Shown: positions 50,130 to 61,496, counted from the first letter of the stretch. The stretch is DNA of 64,000 bases from Holophagaceae bacterium (GCA_025363715.1 JANYLR010000031.1:19380-83379); one strand, 5' to 3'. Translations and numbers: made by a program. The notes: a model not told the origin generated them from the letters alone.

Positions 50130-50594
50130 TCAATCCTTTTCCTTATAAACGCCACTGCCGATGATCATTCCTTCATAATATTCCATATAGGATGTCTTTG
50201 CATCGAGTGCGTTTGTGGTCGGATTGGGGTATTTATAGTCCACCCAGCCCTTGCCCCTGCCCTTGGCGATCTTGATCAGTTCCTGGATGATCATCACGCC
50301 ATCGGGATCTCTCAGGTCGATCCGGTTCTTGCCGACCAATGCCGCCGTGTTGTAGCCAATGGCCTTCACGGTGCCCCGTTCATCGTAAATGAAGATGTAG
50401 AGCTCACCGCCCGTGGCCACATGGAACTTGCCATTCGGCGCGTTCGTTTCCTCGATGAGCTTGGCACCACCATGCTTTTTGGCATAGGCCACGGCAGATT
50501 TCACCAGGGCTACCGCCTCGGTGGAGGTCGGGTTCTGGGCGTAGCAGACCAGGCAGGGTAGCGCGGTGGCAAGGAGGCATTTGGTGAAGCTCAT
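50130..50594 (-). CDS. Exported single Cache-domain protein
   Basis: A 154-residue protein with a signal peptide (FTKCLLATALPCLVCYAQ) and one Cache domain: YAKKHGGAKLIEETNAPNG, YIFIYDERGTVKAIGYN, LVGKNRIDLRDPDG, GRGKGWVDYKYPNP and the closing GMIIGSGVYKEK. Cache domains bind small ligands in the periplasm; this one stands alone, without a kinase or chemoreceptor part, so it may deliver a ligand to a partner. ATG 50594 with GGAG upstream is preferred over 50606. Confidence 0.85.
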   Translation of the reverse strand: MSFTKCLLATALPCLVCYAQNPTSTEAVALVKSAVAYAKKHGGAKLIEETNAPNGKFHVATGGELYIFIYDERGTVKAIGYNTAALVGKNRIDLRDPDGVMIIQELIKIAKGRGKGWVDYKYPNPTTNALDAKTSYMEYYEGMIIGSGVYKEKD

Positions 50595-50707
50595 GGGGTT
50601 CTCCATCGAATTGAGGAGGCGATTATCTTGATGTTCAGGGTGCGTACCGATTCCACTTGTTTGGTTTTGTCCTCCGGAACCGGCGATACCGGTCCTGGCT
50701 CAGGGGA

Positions 50708-51637
50708 TTAATTTTCCAGGCGCTTCCGATTCATGACCAGCACGTCCTGGGGCAGGGGCACGAAGCCCATGGGCGCAAGCTGCTTCTGCCCTTTCGACGA
50801 AATGACAAATTGCAGGAATTTCAGCACGGATGGTTCAATGGGCCGGTTGGGTGCGCGATTGAAATAGAGATATACCACCCGGGTGAGAGGGTATTCGCCA
50901 CTGGCCACGGACTCGTAGGAAGGCTCCACGGCGATCTTGCCGCCGGGAGGGATGAGGGGCACGGTCCGGAGGTTGTTGAACACCTCGCCCAGGCCTCCGT
51001 AGCCGATGGCAGCCTGGTTGGACACCAATTCTTCGATGAGAGTCATGGCATCGGAGCTCTGGTGATTGGTCTCCTTGTTTCGGCCACCCTTGGTGATGTT
51101 CTGCTTGAAGTACTCCCGGAGGCCATCGCCCTCAGGCCGGTCCACGCATACGATGGGGCGGTTCGCCCAGTTGCCGGTGAGCAGGCCCAGATCACCCCAG
51201 GTGGAGATGTCCTTGGGGTGGCCACTCAACCGGCTGGTGGTCCAGATCGCGTCAAACTGATCGACCCGAAGTTCTTTGAGGGGATTATTCTTCTGGACCA
51301 GGACGACGAGGGCATCTACGCCGACGGCGATGCGGGTCGGCGGATAACCCCACTTGGCGTTGAACGTGGCGATCTCATCCTGCTTGAACTCGCGATTGAT
51401 GGGGGCCAGCTGGGATCTTCCTTCGATCAAGGCCTTGGCTACCTCGGTCGCGGAGTTGGGCCGGACATCGAGCTTGAAGTTCGCATCCCCCGTTTTCAGC
51501 ATGTCCTGCCAGAGCAGGACCAGCGGTTCCATGTCATAGGAGCAGACGGTGACGGGACCCGTCGCCTTGGTGCTTTCCTGGGCCTGCAGGCAGGAGCCAA
51601 GCAGGAGGGCCGTGGTCAGAATCGGACGAAAGCGCAT
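50708..51637 (-). CDS. PstS-like periplasmic substrate-binding protein
   Basis: A 309-residue protein with a signal peptide (FRPILTTALLLGSCLQAQ) and a PBP-like-2 fold of the phosphate-binding type: VTVCSYDMEPLVLLWQD, QLAPINREFKQDE, VGVDALVVLVQKNNPLKEL, IVCVDRPEGDGLREYFKQ, YPLTRVVYLYFNRAPN. No pstCAB genes are near, so it may bind phosphate for a remote transporter or for sensing. ATG 51637 has GGAG 6 bases upstream; the 355-residue ORF in the track extends into non-coding DNA. Confidence 0.85.
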   Translation of the reverse strand: MRFRPILTTALLLGSCLQAQESTKATGPVTVCSYDMEPLVLLWQDMLKTGDANFKLDVRPNSATEVAKALIEGRSQLAPINREFKQDEIATFNAKWGYPPTRIAVGVDALVVLVQKNNPLKELRVDQFDAIWTTSRLSGHPKDISTWGDLGLLTGNWANRPIVCVDRPEGDGLREYFKQNITKGGRNKETNHQSSDAMTLIEELVSNQAAIGYGGLGEVFNNLRTVPLIPPGGKIAVEPSYESVASGEYPLTRVVYLYFNRAPNRPIEPSVLKFLQFVISSKGQKQLAPMGFVPLPQDVLVMNRKRLEN

Positions 51638-52124
51638 GGGACGCTCCAGAAGGTTTGACAAATTCGACTTCAGTGGAAGGGGCGAGGACACGGGGTGGTC
51701 CTGAGTTCCGGGATGGACCGCAGCCCTAGAAGGAACCCGGTGACCGGCCGGAGCTGGCGCGCGGTTTTCCGACAAAGGCCCTAGGCATTAGCCAAGGCCA
51801 TGCCAGTAACTGGTGACCAAGGAACTGTTTGTGTGCGTGCGGGCAGCTCCATCGGGAGAGGATGGGCCCCTTGTTCACCGCCTGGCCCCGCATCACGAAC
51901 ACCATGAATTCCCCAAGAACACCTTTAATTGTTTGAACGTCCGTATGAGCTAAGGTGGGTAAGCAGACTACCATAGGGTAGGTTTCGGGAAAGGGGGAGA
52001 GTGTATTAATTTTGCTAGGAATATTCGCAGGATTAATAGAAACGTAGAATTCGCAGTGCTGTCGAGTGAGACTCGATTTCGCCTGCAGCATCAGTCGATT
52101 TGATTCCTGGCTCAGGGTGTGAAG
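51638..52124. other. 487-bp gap without a convincing gene
   Basis: The 51900-52090 part is distinctly AT-rich (TATTAATTTTGCTAGGAATA). The minus ORF at 51726-52091 shows no domain and crosses both GC-rich and AT-rich sequence, so it is not called. It may contain the pstS-like promoter; I see no structured RNA I can name. Confidence 0.5.
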
Positions 52125-53750
52125 CTAGGCCGATACTTGGCCAGGCAGGGTAAATATCACCGTCGTCCCCCGGCCTTCCATGCTTTCGATGCGGATTTCG
52201 CCACCATGACCCCGCACGATCTCCCGGCAGATGCTCAGGCCCAAGCCGGTGCCCTTGCCCTCGGGCTTGGTGGTGAACATGGGGCGGAAGACCTGGCCCA
52301 GTAGTTCGAAAGGAATGCCCTGGCCCGAATCGTGGAACCGCAGCTCCCACCAGAGTCCGCCCGGGGTGCTTTCCTCGGAAACCAGGGCGGTGAGGCGCAC
52401 GGTGCCCCCTGAGGGCATGGCGTCCACGGCGTTGTTCATGAGGTTCAGGAACAGCTGCTCCATCTGTTTGCGATCCACGTTCAGGCAGCAGCCCGGTGGG
52501 GCCTGGGCTTCCACCGTGATGCCATGGGCGGCCAGGGTCGGCGTCCACAGCTGCTGCAAGTCAGAGAGCAGGTCCTCGAAGGGCTGGGGTTCTTTATGCA
52601 GTTGGGGCCGGCGGGTGAGGTCCAGCAATCGGCGCACGATGTCACCCACGCGCTGGATCTGGGCATGGATGACGTTCAGGCGCTCGCGCGTCTTGTCCGG
52701 CAGATCCGTCTGGGCATCTAGCAGCTGAAGGTGCCCCGTGACGAGATTGAGGGGGGTGCCCACTTCGTGGGCGAAGGTGGCCGTCAGCTGGCCAGCGACG
52801 GCCAGGCGTTCCTGGGCGCCCAACTCTTCCCGCAGCAGCGCGTTGCGCTCCACCATGGCGGCGAGCTCGTCGTTCTTGGCCTGCAGCTCGGACAGAGCAG
52901 CGTCGATACGATCCTGCAGGTTGGCGTTGAGGCCCCTGATTTCACGGATCAGGGCCTCGCGTTCTTGGCCAGCGCGCTCGAGCTGCACGGCCATGTCGTT
53001 GAAGCGGGCTGCGATGAGGCCCAGCTCGTCACTGCGACGCACCGGGGCGCGGGCACTGGCCTCGCCCAGTTCCAGTCGCTGCATGGTGAGCACCATGGCT
53101 TCGATGGGATCGCTGATGAGCACACGGAGGATCAGCCAGAGCAGAATGAATTCGCCCAATAGCACGCCGGGAAGGGTGCGAAGGGTCCGCTTGAGATTGT
53201 TGTCCCAGACCACTTCCCAGCGCTCGAGGTCGCAGTAGGCACGGATGAGGCCGATGGGCGGCTGGCCGAGCTTGTGGGTGCGGATGGGCAGGTAGACCTT
53301 CCAGGCTTGGCGGCCGGTATTGAGGTCAACGAGCTCGGCCTGAGCCTTGGGCAGGGCCATGAACGAGCCAATCTCGGGGCCCCAGTCCACCAGAGTCTCA
53401 TCGCCGGAGGAACGCACCAGCTCGACTTCATTGCCCTTGCCCACGCGCTTGAAGACATCAATCTGGAAGATGCTGCGGTCGGGACCGGCGATGCTCGCCA
53501 GCAGCTGGTCCAGCTTGTCGGGGTCCTTGAAGCCGGGATCCCGCTCGACAATATCCGTTTCCACCGTTCCAGCGGCTTCGATCACGAGGTTGCGCGAGTA
53601 GGTTTCAAGCTCGCGGCGGCTGTTGCGGACGATGGAGTAGGCCACGGCCACGGTGAGCACGCTGGTGACGAGCCCCAGGAGCAGGAAGAGCTTGGCGTGC
53701 AGGCTGCGCAGCCAGGCCAGGGGGCGGATCCGGACTTGCCAGAAGCTCAT
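52125..53750 (-). CDS. Membrane sensor histidine kinase (HAMP, HisKA, HATPase)
   Basis: A 541-residue kinase. Two transmembrane helices (LFLLLGLVTSVLTVAVAYS; PGVLLGEFILLWLILRVLI) enclose a ~150-residue periplasmic sensor. Then come HAMP (LRVLISDPIEAMVLTMQRLE), a coiled coil, HisKA with ATFAHEVGTPLNLVTGHL, and HATPase (LFLNLMNNAVDAMPSGG, GTGLGLSICREIVRGHGG). No response regulator is adjacent. The start overlaps the CHAD gene stop by ATGA, so the two are co-translated. Confidence 0.9.
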   Translation of the reverse strand: MSFWQVRIRPLAWLRSLHAKLFLLLGLVTSVLTVAVAYSIVRNSRRELETYSRNLVIEAAGTVETDIVERDPGFKDPDKLDQLLASIAGPDRSIFQIDVFKRVGKGNEVELVRSSGDETLVDWGPEIGSFMALPKAQAELVDLNTGRQAWKVYLPIRTHKLGQPPIGLIRAYCDLERWEVVWDNNLKRTLRTLPGVLLGEFILLWLILRVLISDPIEAMVLTMQRLELGEASARAPVRRSDELGLIAARFNDMAVQLERAGQEREALIREIRGLNANLQDRIDAALSELQAKNDELAAMVERNALLREELGAQERLAVAGQLTATFAHEVGTPLNLVTGHLQLLDAQTDLPDKTRERLNVIHAQIQRVGDIVRRLLDLTRRPQLHKEPQPFEDLLSDLQQLWTPTLAAHGITVEAQAPPGCCLNVDRKQMEQLFLNLMNNAVDAMPSGGTVRLTALVSEESTPGGLWWELRFHDSGQGIPFELLGQVFRPMFTTKPEGKGTGLGLSICREIVRGHGGEIRIESMEGRGTTVIFTLPGQVSA

Positions 53751-54658
53751 GGCAAGGCACCGCTGGTGGGAGGAAGACCAAGGGCCGGGCGCAGAAGGCG
53801 GGCGAGGGAGGCGGGATCCTGTTCTGGGACCAGGGCCACGAAGCGATCGAAAGCGGTCCGACGGGCCTCGGCCACATCCCCGAGGAGGTCGAGCAGTCCC
53901 GCGCCAAGGGTGGGCCGCTCCCGGGCGCGGAGCTGGGCTTCGGTCTCCCAGAGCAGGGCCTCCAGGGCAGACAGATCGTGGTGATCGCCAAGGGTGGTCT
54001 GGAGGGCTCGCATACCCTTGAGTACCGTTTCCGGGGGATCGGAAAAGGCTCCTTCCAGGGCCTCAATGGCATATCGCAGTTTCTTGATCCTGACCCGGGC
54101 CCGGTGCATGGCCGACGGGTCCTCATGGGCGGCCAGGGAGGGAAGGTCGCTCAGGGCTAGGCCGAGGCGGGAATCTAAGCAGGCCCAGGCGGCCTCCTGG
54201 AGGGAGGTGGATTGGAAGGGATCTGGCAGGGTGGGTACCCGCAGGAGGCGGTCGAGATCCGGCAGGCGCAGGCGATCGAGCTCCTTGGCCATGGTGCGGC
54301 GGGCCTTGGCGCGGCCACGATCCACCAGTTCCAGAAGGTATTCAAGGACCGCCGCCTGGGTGGGGCTTTCAGCGGATCGGTGGTAGGCCTGCAGGTGTCC
54401 GGCGTGCACGTCGAGCTCGCGGGTCAGCCCAAGCAGGTCGACCAGGCCCTTCAGGGCGCGGCGCTGACCCTTGTGGCCCGGATAAACTTCGGCATCCACC
54501 AGATCGAGCACGGCACCGAGGCGCCTGGCAGCCACCCGGACCTGGTGGAGCTGCTCCATATCATCGGACCAGTACTCTTTCCCAACCAGTTCCTGGAACC
54601 TGGCCAATCGGACCTCAAGGGCACGGTGGAGCAGGATCGCCAGTTCAGCTGGATGCAT
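53747..54658 (-). CDS. CHAD-domain protein
   Basis: A 303-residue all-helical protein with two CHAD halves: EQLHQVRVAARRLGAVLDLV and HRARVRIKKLRYAIEALEGA, each with the conserved His and basic residues that bind polyphosphate. CHAD proteins associate with polyphosphate granules or CYTH-type phosphatases. It lies directly upstream of a histidine kinase and shares an ATGA overlap with it, suggesting a link between phosphate status and signalling (inference). Confidence 0.85.
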   Translation of the reverse strand: MHPAELAILLHRALEVRLARFQELVGKEYWSDDMEQLHQVRVAARRLGAVLDLVDAEVYPGHKGQRRALKGLVDLLGLTRELDVHAGHLQAYHRSAESPTQAAVLEYLLELVDRGRAKARRTMAKELDRLRLPDLDRLLRVPTLPDPFQSTSLQEAAWACLDSRLGLALSDLPSLAAHEDPSAMHRARVRIKKLRYAIEALEGAFSDPPETVLKGMRALQTTLGDHHDLSALEALLWETEAQLRARERPTLGAGLLDLLGDVAEARRTAFDRFVALVPEQDPASLARLLRPALGLPPTSGALP

Positions 54659-54715
54659 CCCATGAGTTTAGACACATTTCGTAAAAGCGAAAAATAGGCG
54701 TAAGCTTGGAGACCT

Positions 54716-57547
<2,832 letters not shown>

Positions 57548-57549
57548 AG

Positions 57550-57693
57550 CTAACCCTGGAGGTCCACCCGCCCACCTAGGCCATTGTTCTGGTCCAGGAT
57601 CCTAATCAGTTGGGCGCCCAACTCCGCATCCAGTTCCAGGCTCTTCTTCAGCACGCCCAGGGCAACTCCGTCCTGAACCACGGACTGATTCAT
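57550..57693 (-). CDS. YjfB-like putative motility protein (micro-ORF)
   Basis: A 47-residue ORF found by reading the gap between uvrA and csrA, below the ORF-track cut-off. It starts MNQSVVQDGVALGVLKKSLE and continues LDAELGAQLIRIL, matching the short YjfB-like motility family (VGVAVLKKAxD...G.xLLxxL pattern). It lies 48 bp downstream of csrA on the same strand, in a flagellar-control operon, which supports the call. No strong Shine-Dalgarno is visible, so it may be translated by coupling or weakly. Confidence 0.65.
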   Translation of the reverse strand: MNQSVVQDGVALGVLKKSLELDAELGAQLIRILDQNNGLGGRVDLQG

Positions 57694-57741
57694 CGCGACT
57701 GCACCGGCAGGGGAGATGTTCACTGGGACCTCGACAGTGCC

Positions 57742-57993
57742 CTATCGGTCCTTGGGGCTGGAACCTTGAGCCGCCCGGAGCAGGGCCGCCGCATCCTGAA
57801 TGCTAACTTTGGCTTCAGTGGCGGCCTTGTTCTCGGCAGCGATGGCTTCGAAAACTTCACGCCGATGAACTTGGACGCTTCTTGGGGCCTTGATGCCCAG
57901 TCGGACGCCATCCTTGGTGATGCCGAGGACGATGACCTCGACCTCACCCCCGATGACGATGGACTGCTCAGGCTTCCTGGTTATGACGAGCAT
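57742..57993 (-). CDS. csrA: Carbon storage/flagellin translation regulator CsrA
   Basis: An 83-residue RNA-binding protein. MLVITRKPEQSIVIGGEVEV and VRLGIKAPRSVQVHRREVFE are the CsrA core, including the conserved RNA-binding residues. The tail is ~25 residues longer than in the shortest forms. It binds GGA-containing leaders and represses translation; FliW, encoded 22 bp upstream, antagonises it. Confidence 0.97.
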   Translation of the reverse strand: MLVITRKPEQSIVIGGEVEVIVLGITKDGVRLGIKAPRSVQVHRREVFEAIAAENKAATEAKVSIQDAAALLRAAQGSSPKDR

Positions 57994-58015
57994 CTAAGCA
58001 GGCTAACAGAGCCCA

Positions 58016-58450
58016 TCAGCTCTGGACGATGATCGGGAAGCGCAGGGGGTACTTATCTGAATTCAGCACGATCTGGAAGCCGGTCCGGGTCTTGATGTTG
58101 AGAACCAGGGGCCCCGCCAGGTTGGTGGTCATCTGCCGGGCATCCTCGGGAATCACCACCAGCGTGAGCACCATGGCCTCTTCCGGCGATTCCAGGTGGA
58201 GCGCTTCCGCCTCCTCCTCACCCAGGGGCACCTCATAGTCCTTCTTGATGCAGGCGGGATCGACGCAAACAAAGGAAACCTCCTGCGACTCGGTCGACTG
58301 GAGGAACTTCAGGGGATAGGCATCCTTGGGTTCAAAGAGGCGAAATAGCTTGAGGTTCGGGAAACCCACCAGCCCCTTTGGGAAGGTCAGGAGGGTGCCA
58401 TCGTCGGGGTCCGTAGTTGGGACCGGGGTCGTCAGGGGGTCGGGAGTCAT
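58016..58450 (-). CDS. fliW: Flagellar assembly factor FliW
   Basis: A 144-residue protein. LTFPKGLVGFPNLKLFRLF is the family signature, followed by FLQSTESQEVSFVCVDP and LTLVVIPEDARQMTTNLAGP and the C-terminal KYPLRFPI. FliW binds CsrA or flagellin alternately, so flagellin translation matches assembly. ATG 58450 overlaps the RNase D stop by ATGA, which fixes the start; the track's 58471 start is TTG. Confidence 0.95.
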   Translation of the reverse strand: MTPDPLTTPVPTTDPDDGTLLTFPKGLVGFPNLKLFRLFEPKDAYPLKFLQSTESQEVSFVCVDPACIKKDYEVPLGEEEAEALHLESPEEAMVLTLVVIPEDARQMTTNLAGPLVLNIKTRTGFQIVLNSDKYPLRFPIIVQS

Positions 58451-59394
58451 GGCCGTCCAGGGTTGTTCCAAATCAACCCATCGGACGATTCCGGGTCTTC
58501 CTTAGTTTCAAGCGCTCCGGCGCTGAAGACTTCCCAGAGGGCATCCCCCCTCTTCCGGCGGAACCGGGGGTTCGGGATGGTCCGCTCCAGGTCCTCCTTG
58601 CTGCGGGGCGGGTGGGTCAGGCGGGCCATGAGCCAGCGGTTGCCCATCTCCATCACGGCACCGACATCGCCCTCGTTGCCCCAAGCCCAGCGCAGGGCTG
58701 TCAGCTTCAGGGCCTGTTCTATCGCGACCTCGCCCAGGTGCTTGACCTTGTCCACCACGGGGTCGTGCCTGGGGGGGGAATAAGCACGGATGCGCTTCAG
58801 CAGGTGCCGCATCTCCTTGGGCAGGCTGGCCAGGCGGGGGCCGATCTCCGGATGGTCCCGGTGGGCATCGCACTCGTCGGCCAGGATCCTGAGCAGGGGC
58901 AGCAGCAGGGCAGCGTCGCGGCTGGCATAGCTGATCTGGGCCTCGCGCAGGGGGCGAATCATCCAGTTGGAGTCCTGCTCCTCCTTGGGGATGTCCAGCC
59001 CCAGCTTGAGCTTGGCCATGGTCTTGAGGCCGGGCTGGGGGTAGCCCAGGGCCCGGGAGAGCAGCATGGTATCGAAGATGCTCTCGGGCACCACGTCGTA
59101 GAGCCGCTTGAAGACGATGCCATCCCCGGAGAAATCGTGGACGATCCAGGGCACCTGGGCCATGGCCTGCAGGGCGGGCCGCATCAGCTCCTGCAGGGGC
59201 AGGGGGTCCACCAGCCAGGCCTGGTCGTGGGTGGCCACCTGCATGAGCGCCAGCACGCAGTGGTGCATGCCGGTGAGGCTGCATTCGATGTCCACGGACA
59301 GCACACCAGCCTTGTGCCAGAGCGGCAGCGCCTCCTGCAGCTTTTCAGGGGTATCCACGAAGGTGGTGGGAAGGTCGAAGTGGTCAAGCACCAT
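58447..59394 (-). CDS. rnd: Ribonuclease D-like 3'-5' exonuclease
   Basis: A 315-residue DEDD-family nuclease from ATG 59394. Exo I is VLSVDIECSLTG, Exo II is PWIVHDFSGDGIVFKRLY and Exo III is ISYASRDAALLLPLL, giving the DEDDy acidic set. A C-terminal HRDC-like helical region follows. It probably trims tRNA or other structured RNA 3' ends. First gene of the fliW-csrA operon. The track extends the frame 184 residues upstream, across the divergent gene at 59462; that part is not real. Confidence 0.85.
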   Translation of the reverse strand: MVLDHFDLPTTFVDTPEKLQEALPLWHKAGVLSVDIECSLTGMHHCVLALMQVATHDQAWLVDPLPLQELMRPALQAMAQVPWIVHDFSGDGIVFKRLYDVVPESIFDTMLLSRALGYPQPGLKTMAKLKLGLDIPKEEQDSNWMIRPLREAQISYASRDAALLLPLLRILADECDAHRDHPEIGPRLASLPKEMRHLLKRIRAYSPPRHDPVVDKVKHLGEVAIEQALKLTALRWAWGNEGDVGAVMEMGNRWLMARLTHPPRSKEDLERTIPNPRFRRKRGDALWEVFSAGALETKEDPESSDGLIWNNPGRP

Positions 59395-59461
59395 TTGATC
59401 AGTGTGCCGCAAGAGGGGCTCCGGTACTCTGGTGTGTCCGTCACGATTTTTGGGGATCGCC

Positions 59462-59731
59462 ATGAACCGCTCACTCTTCTGGACTACCTTCGGAACCGTC
59501 TTCCTGGCGGAAGTCGGCGACAAGACCCAGCTCGCGGCCATGACGGCCACCGTGCGCAGCGGACAGATCTGGACGGTATTCCTCGCCGCCAGTGCGGCCC
59601 TGGTCTGCGCCACGGCCATTGGCGTGGCCCTGGGCGGCGTGCTGTTCAAGTACATCCCCGAGGCCGCCATCAAGTGGACCGCGGGGGTGGCCTTCATTGC
59701 GGTGGGGCTGTGGGTGTTGATCAAGGGCTGA
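59462..59731 (+). CDS. TMEM165/GDT1-family membrane protein, single-repeat form
   Basis: An 89-residue membrane protein. FWTTFGTVFLAEVGDKTQLA carries the family ExGDK(T/S) motif, followed by FLAASAALVCATAIGVALGG and VAFIAVGLWVLIKG. Most members have two such motifs in ~190 residues; this one has one, so it probably dimerises. Family members move Mn2+, Ca2+ or H+. It precedes and overlaps the DCC-type gene. Divergent from the RNase D operon. Confidence 0.85.
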   Translation: MNRSLFWTTFGTVFLAEVGDKTQLAAMTATVRSGQIWTVFLAASAALVCATAIGVALGGVLFKYIPEAAIKWTAGVAFIAVGLWVLIKG

Positions 59732-60111
59732 CGCGTCTCTTCTATGACGCCGGTTGCGGTCTCTGCCAGGGGGCCGTGCGCTTCGCGTCCCGACGGGACC
59801 GCTCCGGCGGGATCCGCTTCGCGCCGCTCGGAGGGCGTACCTTCGAGCACTTGATTCCGGCGGCTTTGAAGGCCGGACTTCCGGACAGCCTCCTGGTCCT
59901 GACGCCCCGGGGGGAACTGTTGGGCCGATCCCAGGCCGTCATCCATCTGTTAGGTCGGATGGGTCCGGGCTGGCGCATGGTTGGCCACCTGCTGGCCTGG
60001 ATTCCCCAGGGCCTGGGCGACTCTGTCTACGATCTGGTGGCTCGGCTGAGGCCCCGGAGAAGAGCCTGCGACCGGTCCATTCAAACGGCTGATGGTCGCT
60101 TCGAACCATAG
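59710..60111 (+). CDS. DCC1-like thiol-disulfide oxidoreductase (DUF393)
   Basis: About 133 residues. LFYDAGCGLCQGAVRFASRR has the DxxCxxC motif naming the family, followed by IRFAPLGG and SLLVLTPRGELLGRSQAVI, all typical of DUF393. The substrate is unknown; a disulfide exchange role is assumed. The start is uncertain: GTG 59710 gives an overlap of 22 bases with the previous gene, while a start inside CTGACG would overlap by 4. The track ORF beginning at 58417 is an open frame through RNase D. Confidence 0.8.
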   Translation: MGVDQGLTRLFYDAGCGLCQGAVRFASRRDRSGGIRFAPLGGRTFEHLIPAALKAGLPDSLLVLTPRGELLGRSQAVIHLLGRMGPGWRMVGHLLAWIPQGLGDSVYDLVARLRPRRRACDRSIQTADGRFEP

Positions 60112-60265
60112 AAATAAAAAAATGTCACAATAGCTCAGGGTGCCGCACCGAAAAGGTTAACAACAGCACCCTGGTTCTACCCGGGCTGTCCGGGCCGATC
60201 TAGTCCTGTTCCACCACGGGGCCGCCATGCGGCTCCTGTTGCGGCCCTGGCCGCACGGAGGATTC

Positions 60266-60628
60266 ATGTTCACGAAACTCATCGGTGCCGCCACCCTCTT
60301 CGCGGCGGGGTCGCTCATGGCGGGAAGCTCGACGACTCTGGGCGTTACGCCCATCGAGTCCTTCACTGCGGAATCTGCCTTCACGCAGGCTGGGGAATGC
60401 TCCGCCAAAGAGGGCAAAGAGGAGGGCAAGGCCCCCGCCAAGGGGAAGGAAGGCAAGGCCAAGGACGGCTCCTGCGGCAAGGGCTCCTGCGGGAGCAAGG
60501 ACAAGAAGGCCAAGAAGGACGGCTCCTGCGGCAAGGACAAGAAGGAAGGTTCTTGCGGCAAGGACAAGAAGGAAGGTTCATGCGGCAAAGACAAGAAGGA
60601 AGGTTCTTGCGGCAAAGACAAGCAGTAA
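60266..60628 (+). CDS. hvfA: HvfA/bufferin-like RiPP metallophore precursor (Cys-repeat peptide)
   Basis: A 120-residue precursor. ATG 60266 follows GGAGG. A Sec signal (KLIGAATLFAAGSLMAG) leads to a spacer and a Lys/Gly-rich core with seven cysteines: Cys45, 70, 75, 88, 97, 106 and 115. The last four are in a perfect 9-residue period (KKEGSCGKD). At DNA level these are 27-bp tandem repeats. The EGSCG units resemble the EGKCG repeats of HvfA-type precursors whose cysteines become thioamide/oxazolone copper ligands; here Ser replaces Lys. It is followed by the MNIO enzyme and DUF2063 partner, so the peptide is probably modified, exported and used to bind copper or another metal. Confidence 0.8.
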   Translation: MFTKLIGAATLFAAGSLMAGSSTTLGVTPIESFTAESAFTQAGECSAKEGKEEGKAPAKGKEGKAKDGSCGKGSCGSKDKKAKKDGSCGKDKKEGSCGKDKKEGSCGKDKKEGSCGKDKQ

Positions 60629-60644
60629 GCGGCCGGGAGCGGCC

Positions 60645-61496
60645 ATGACTCAGGGCAGGTTCACCGGGGTGGGGCTGGGGCTTCGCCGTCCACATCTTGA
60701 GCAGGTTGCGGGAATGGAGGCGCACGGCGTGCCCTTCTGGGAAACCTGTCCTGAAAACCTGATCGGGGATGGCGGTCGGAACCATCGGTTGGCCTGCGCC
60801 ATCCTCGACCGCGATCCCGTTCTCACCCACGGGCTGGCCATATCCGTGGGGGGGTTCGATCCCTGGGATGACGAGTACCTTCGTGACCTGGGTGACTTTC
60901 TCCTCCGAACAGAAACCCCATGGCATTCCGAACACCTCTGCTTCACGTCCGTGGATGGCAGCAGCCTGCACGAACTCATGCCCCTGCCCTTCACCCGGGA
61001 GGCCGTGCGGCACACCATCGCCCGGGCCAGGTCGCTGCAGGCGCGACTGCCTGTTCCCCTGCTGCTGGAGAACATCACCTACTACGCCGAGCTGGGGGCC
61101 GCCGAAATGGACGAGGCGGATTTCATCACGGCGGTGCTGGAGGGTGCGGATGCGGGCTGGCTGCTGGATGTCAACAACGTCTACGTCAACTCGCTCAATT
61201 TTGGGTTCGACCCGAAGGAGTGGTTGGCCCGCATGCCCCTGGACCGCGTAGCCCAGCTCCACATCGCAGGACACAAAAAGTTCGGCGAGCTAACCGTGGA
61301 TACCCACGGGACTGATGTCATCGATCCCGTCATCGAGCTCATGCAGTGGACCCTCCGGCGCCTCGGGCGCCCCGTGCCGGTGCTTTTGGAACGGGACAAT
61401 CACATCCCCGATTTCGAGGCGCTGCTGGCGGAGCGGGTGCGGATCCAGCAGGCCTATGACGCGGCCTTGACGCTGTGCGGCCATCGCCATGACTGA
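60645..61496 (+). CDS. hvfB: DUF692/MNIO-family peptide-modifying enzyme
   Basis: A 283-residue TIM-barrel enzyme of the multinuclear non-haem iron oxidative family. VGLGLRRPHLEQVAG starts the family domain. Likely iron ligands are in PWHSEHLCFTSVDG, LLENITYYAELG, LLDVNNVYVNSLNFGF, AQLHIAGH, TVDTHG and VLLERDNHIPD. Such enzymes (MbnB, HvfB, BufB) oxidise cysteine residues of a partner peptide. ATG 60645 has GGGAG upstream, 16 bp after the precursor stop. The next gene overlaps by 8 bases, so the enzyme and partner are coupled. Confidence 0.93.
   Translation: MTQGRFTGVGLGLRRPHLEQVAGMEAHGVPFWETCPENLIGDGGRNHRLACAILDRDPVLTHGLAISVGGFDPWDDEYLRDLGDFLLRTETPWHSEHLCFTSVDGSSLHELMPLPFTREAVRHTIARARSLQARLPVPLLLENITYYAELGAAEMDEADFITAVLEGADAGWLLDVNNVYVNSLNFGFDPKEWLARMPLDRVAQLHIAGHKKFGELTVDTHGTDVIDPVIELMQWTLRRLGRPVPVLLERDNHIPDFEALLAERVRIQQAYDAALTLCGHRHD

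Noticed and set aside
51726-52091. 121-residue minus ORF in the pstS/kinase gap
   Set aside because: Mixed composition, no recognisable domain and no RBS.
57610-58032. Plus-strand ORF opposite csrA and fliW
   Set aside because: Antisense to two clear genes; no domain.
60600-60628. CRISPR-like reading of the 27-bp repeats in the metallophore gene
   Set aside because: Repeats are in frame and coding with no spacers. No CRISPR array was seen anywhere in the window.
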